Positions 19,264 through 20,476 of a DNA stretch of 20,476 bases are shown here, piece by piece (positions within the stretch are counted from its first letter, which is position 1; each line of letters starts with the position of its first letter). The DNA is from Hansfordia pulvinata. Lineage: Eukaryota; Ascomycota; Sordariomycetes; Xylariales. The translations under genes and the position numbers were made by a program. Where the stretch lies: contig BJKQ01000052.1 of assembly GCA_006538405.1 (NCBI GenBank), positions 1 through 20,476 of the forward strand. The letters run 5' to 3'. The notes under the pieces were generated by a model. That model ran no database searches and was not told where the DNA came from. It saw only the letters and a program-made list of their open reading frames with translations.

Positions 19264-20476
19264 CCAGTTATTAATAAAGCCTGATAAGCTTAAAATTAAA
19301 TAAAGGAAATTAAATTAAACTTCACGATTAAAATAAGATTTTAATATAATTAAAAATAAAGAGTTTATAAAGATTTAAGATAAAAGTAATGATTTTTAAC
19401 GTATTAACCTTAATAACGACACGATTAAAGTAATAAATATTAAGTTAATAAAGAAGATAATAATAATAATAAGATTAATAATTATAACCTTAATTAACAC
19501 GGTGGCGGTAACCTTTATCTTAATAATTATAATAAAAATAAAAGTAATAATAATAATAATAAGATTAATAATTATAATCTTAATTAATATAATAATAATA
19601 ACCTTTACCTTAACGGTTATAATAATAATAAAAGTGATAACGGTAACGATAAGATTAATAATTATAACCTGAATTAATATTATAATAATAACCTTTATAA
19701 TAATAATTAAGATAATAATTAAAAGTAAGGGCAATAACCTTAAAATTAATAATTATAACTTTAATTAATATTATAATAGCAGCCTTTATAATAACGGTTA
19801 ATATAATAATAAAGGTAAAGGTAATAACCTTCAAATTAATAATTATAACCTTACTTAACACGATAACGGTAATTCTTACTTTAACGGTTATAATAATAAT
19901 AAAGGTAATAATAAAAAAACTTAAATTATTTTTACTTATAAATAAAAGTAAAAAGGAGCGATTAAAAAAATAAAATAAATAAAGCGAATAAAAGCGATAT
20001 TTTATCGGATTTAATGTAAGCCGTTATTTTAAGTTAATCTTTAATGAGGCTTTAATTTAAACTTTAAAAAAGGTTTAAATAATCGATAATCCTTAAATCT
20101 TTAAGCTTAAATAAAAGAAGCGTAATTAAACTTTATAAATTAAAAGGATTATAAAGTGAAACGTGAAATTCTTATATAAAAAAAAAAAATATATACTTTA
20201 TAAAAATATATATAAAGTAAGATCTATACTTAAAGTTTCGAATTAATATAAGTATTAAATTAATTATTAAGTATTTAAAATAATAATTAATTATATAATA
20301 ATTATATTTAAAAGTTTATATTAATTTTTAAACACTTTAAGTAATATTATAAGCGTATAATAATTAAACTTTATTAAGGCTGTTCTTTTCTTTATTTTAT
20401 ACTTTTTTATTTATAAACGTGTTATCTTTTTAATCGTTTACGCTTAACCGAAAGTAATATAAGGCTTTTAAACTCG
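19264..20476. other. RIP-mutated AT-rich DNA to the window end
   Basis: CA- and TG-poor DNA with no gene. It is the continuation of the DNA that the retrotransposon split. A 90-bp minisatellite occupies its middle. The final 550 bases hold A and T runs and short palindromes only. Confidence 0.75.
19471..19921. repeat. 90-bp tandem repeat, five copies
   Basis: The anchor AAGATTAATAATTATAA (or its RIP variants) begins at 19471, 19561, 19651, 19742 and 19832, a period of 90 bp with one 91. Copies differ mainly by transitions. Because 90 is a multiple of three, open frames of Ile, Leu and Val codons persist on the minus strand, but their composition reflects AT-rich repetition rather than a working protein. 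Confidence 0.85.

Noticed and set aside
19396..19861. Minus-strand open frames of 112 and 68 codons, nearly all Ile, Leu, Val and Thr
   Set aside because: Product of the AT-rich 90-bp minisatellite whose period is a multiple of three; composition is not that of a working protein.
1..20476. CRISPR arrays, rRNA and tRNA genes
   Set aside because: No regularly spaced short repeats with unique spacers, no tRNA-like B box with a cloverleaf, and no rRNA-like segments seen. The tandem repeats have no spacers and the organism is a fungus.

Overview
This is a chromosome end of a filamentous ascomycete. It opens with eleven copies of the AACCCT telomere repeat. Most of the rest is extremely AT-rich DNA that has almost lost CA and TG dinucleotides and is full of TA, while CG, CC and CT remain. 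That is the footprint of repeat-induced point mutation (RIP, C to T at CpA), a process of Pezizomycotina. Spliceosomal introns with GT..AG ends and branch-point-like sites in two genes agree with this. I cannot name the species.

Layout: 1-66 telomere. 67-1262 RIP-mutated subtelomere, ending in a 30-bp tandem repeat. About 1263-9815 is a normal-composition island, bounded on both sides by clusters of the palindrome GGTACC. In the island are (i) a two-exon protein kinase gene on the minus strand with a predicted signal peptide; (ii) an unrecognised two-exon gene on the minus strand (435 aa); (iii) two small divergent broken relics, probably of retrotransposon gag/pol type, with internal stops; (iv) a 473-aa plus-strand gene with PD...ExK residues like the PD-(D/E)XK nuclease fold; (v) a 143-bp tandem repeat in three copies; (vi) the 5' end of a glycosyltransferase-4-like gene with a signal peptide, cut off where the AT-rich DNA begins. 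About 9816-20476 is RIP-mutated again.

Inside the second AT-rich block I could delimit a complete LTR retrotransposon at 11291-19258, on the minus strand. It has two 539-bp LTRs, a 5-bp target duplication (CGCGG), and a pol relic still readable as reverse transcriptase, RNase H, integrase and chromodomain. This makes it a Ty3/Gypsy chromovirus. Catalytic aspartates read as asparagine and glutamine or tryptophan codons read as stops, as RIP predicts. Beyond it lies a 90-bp minisatellite in five copies.

The genes do not form an operon or an obvious pathway. They look like accessory subtelomeric genes. The kinase and the nuclease-like protein are family types that recur in fungal accessory and effector repertoires, but any joint role is inference.
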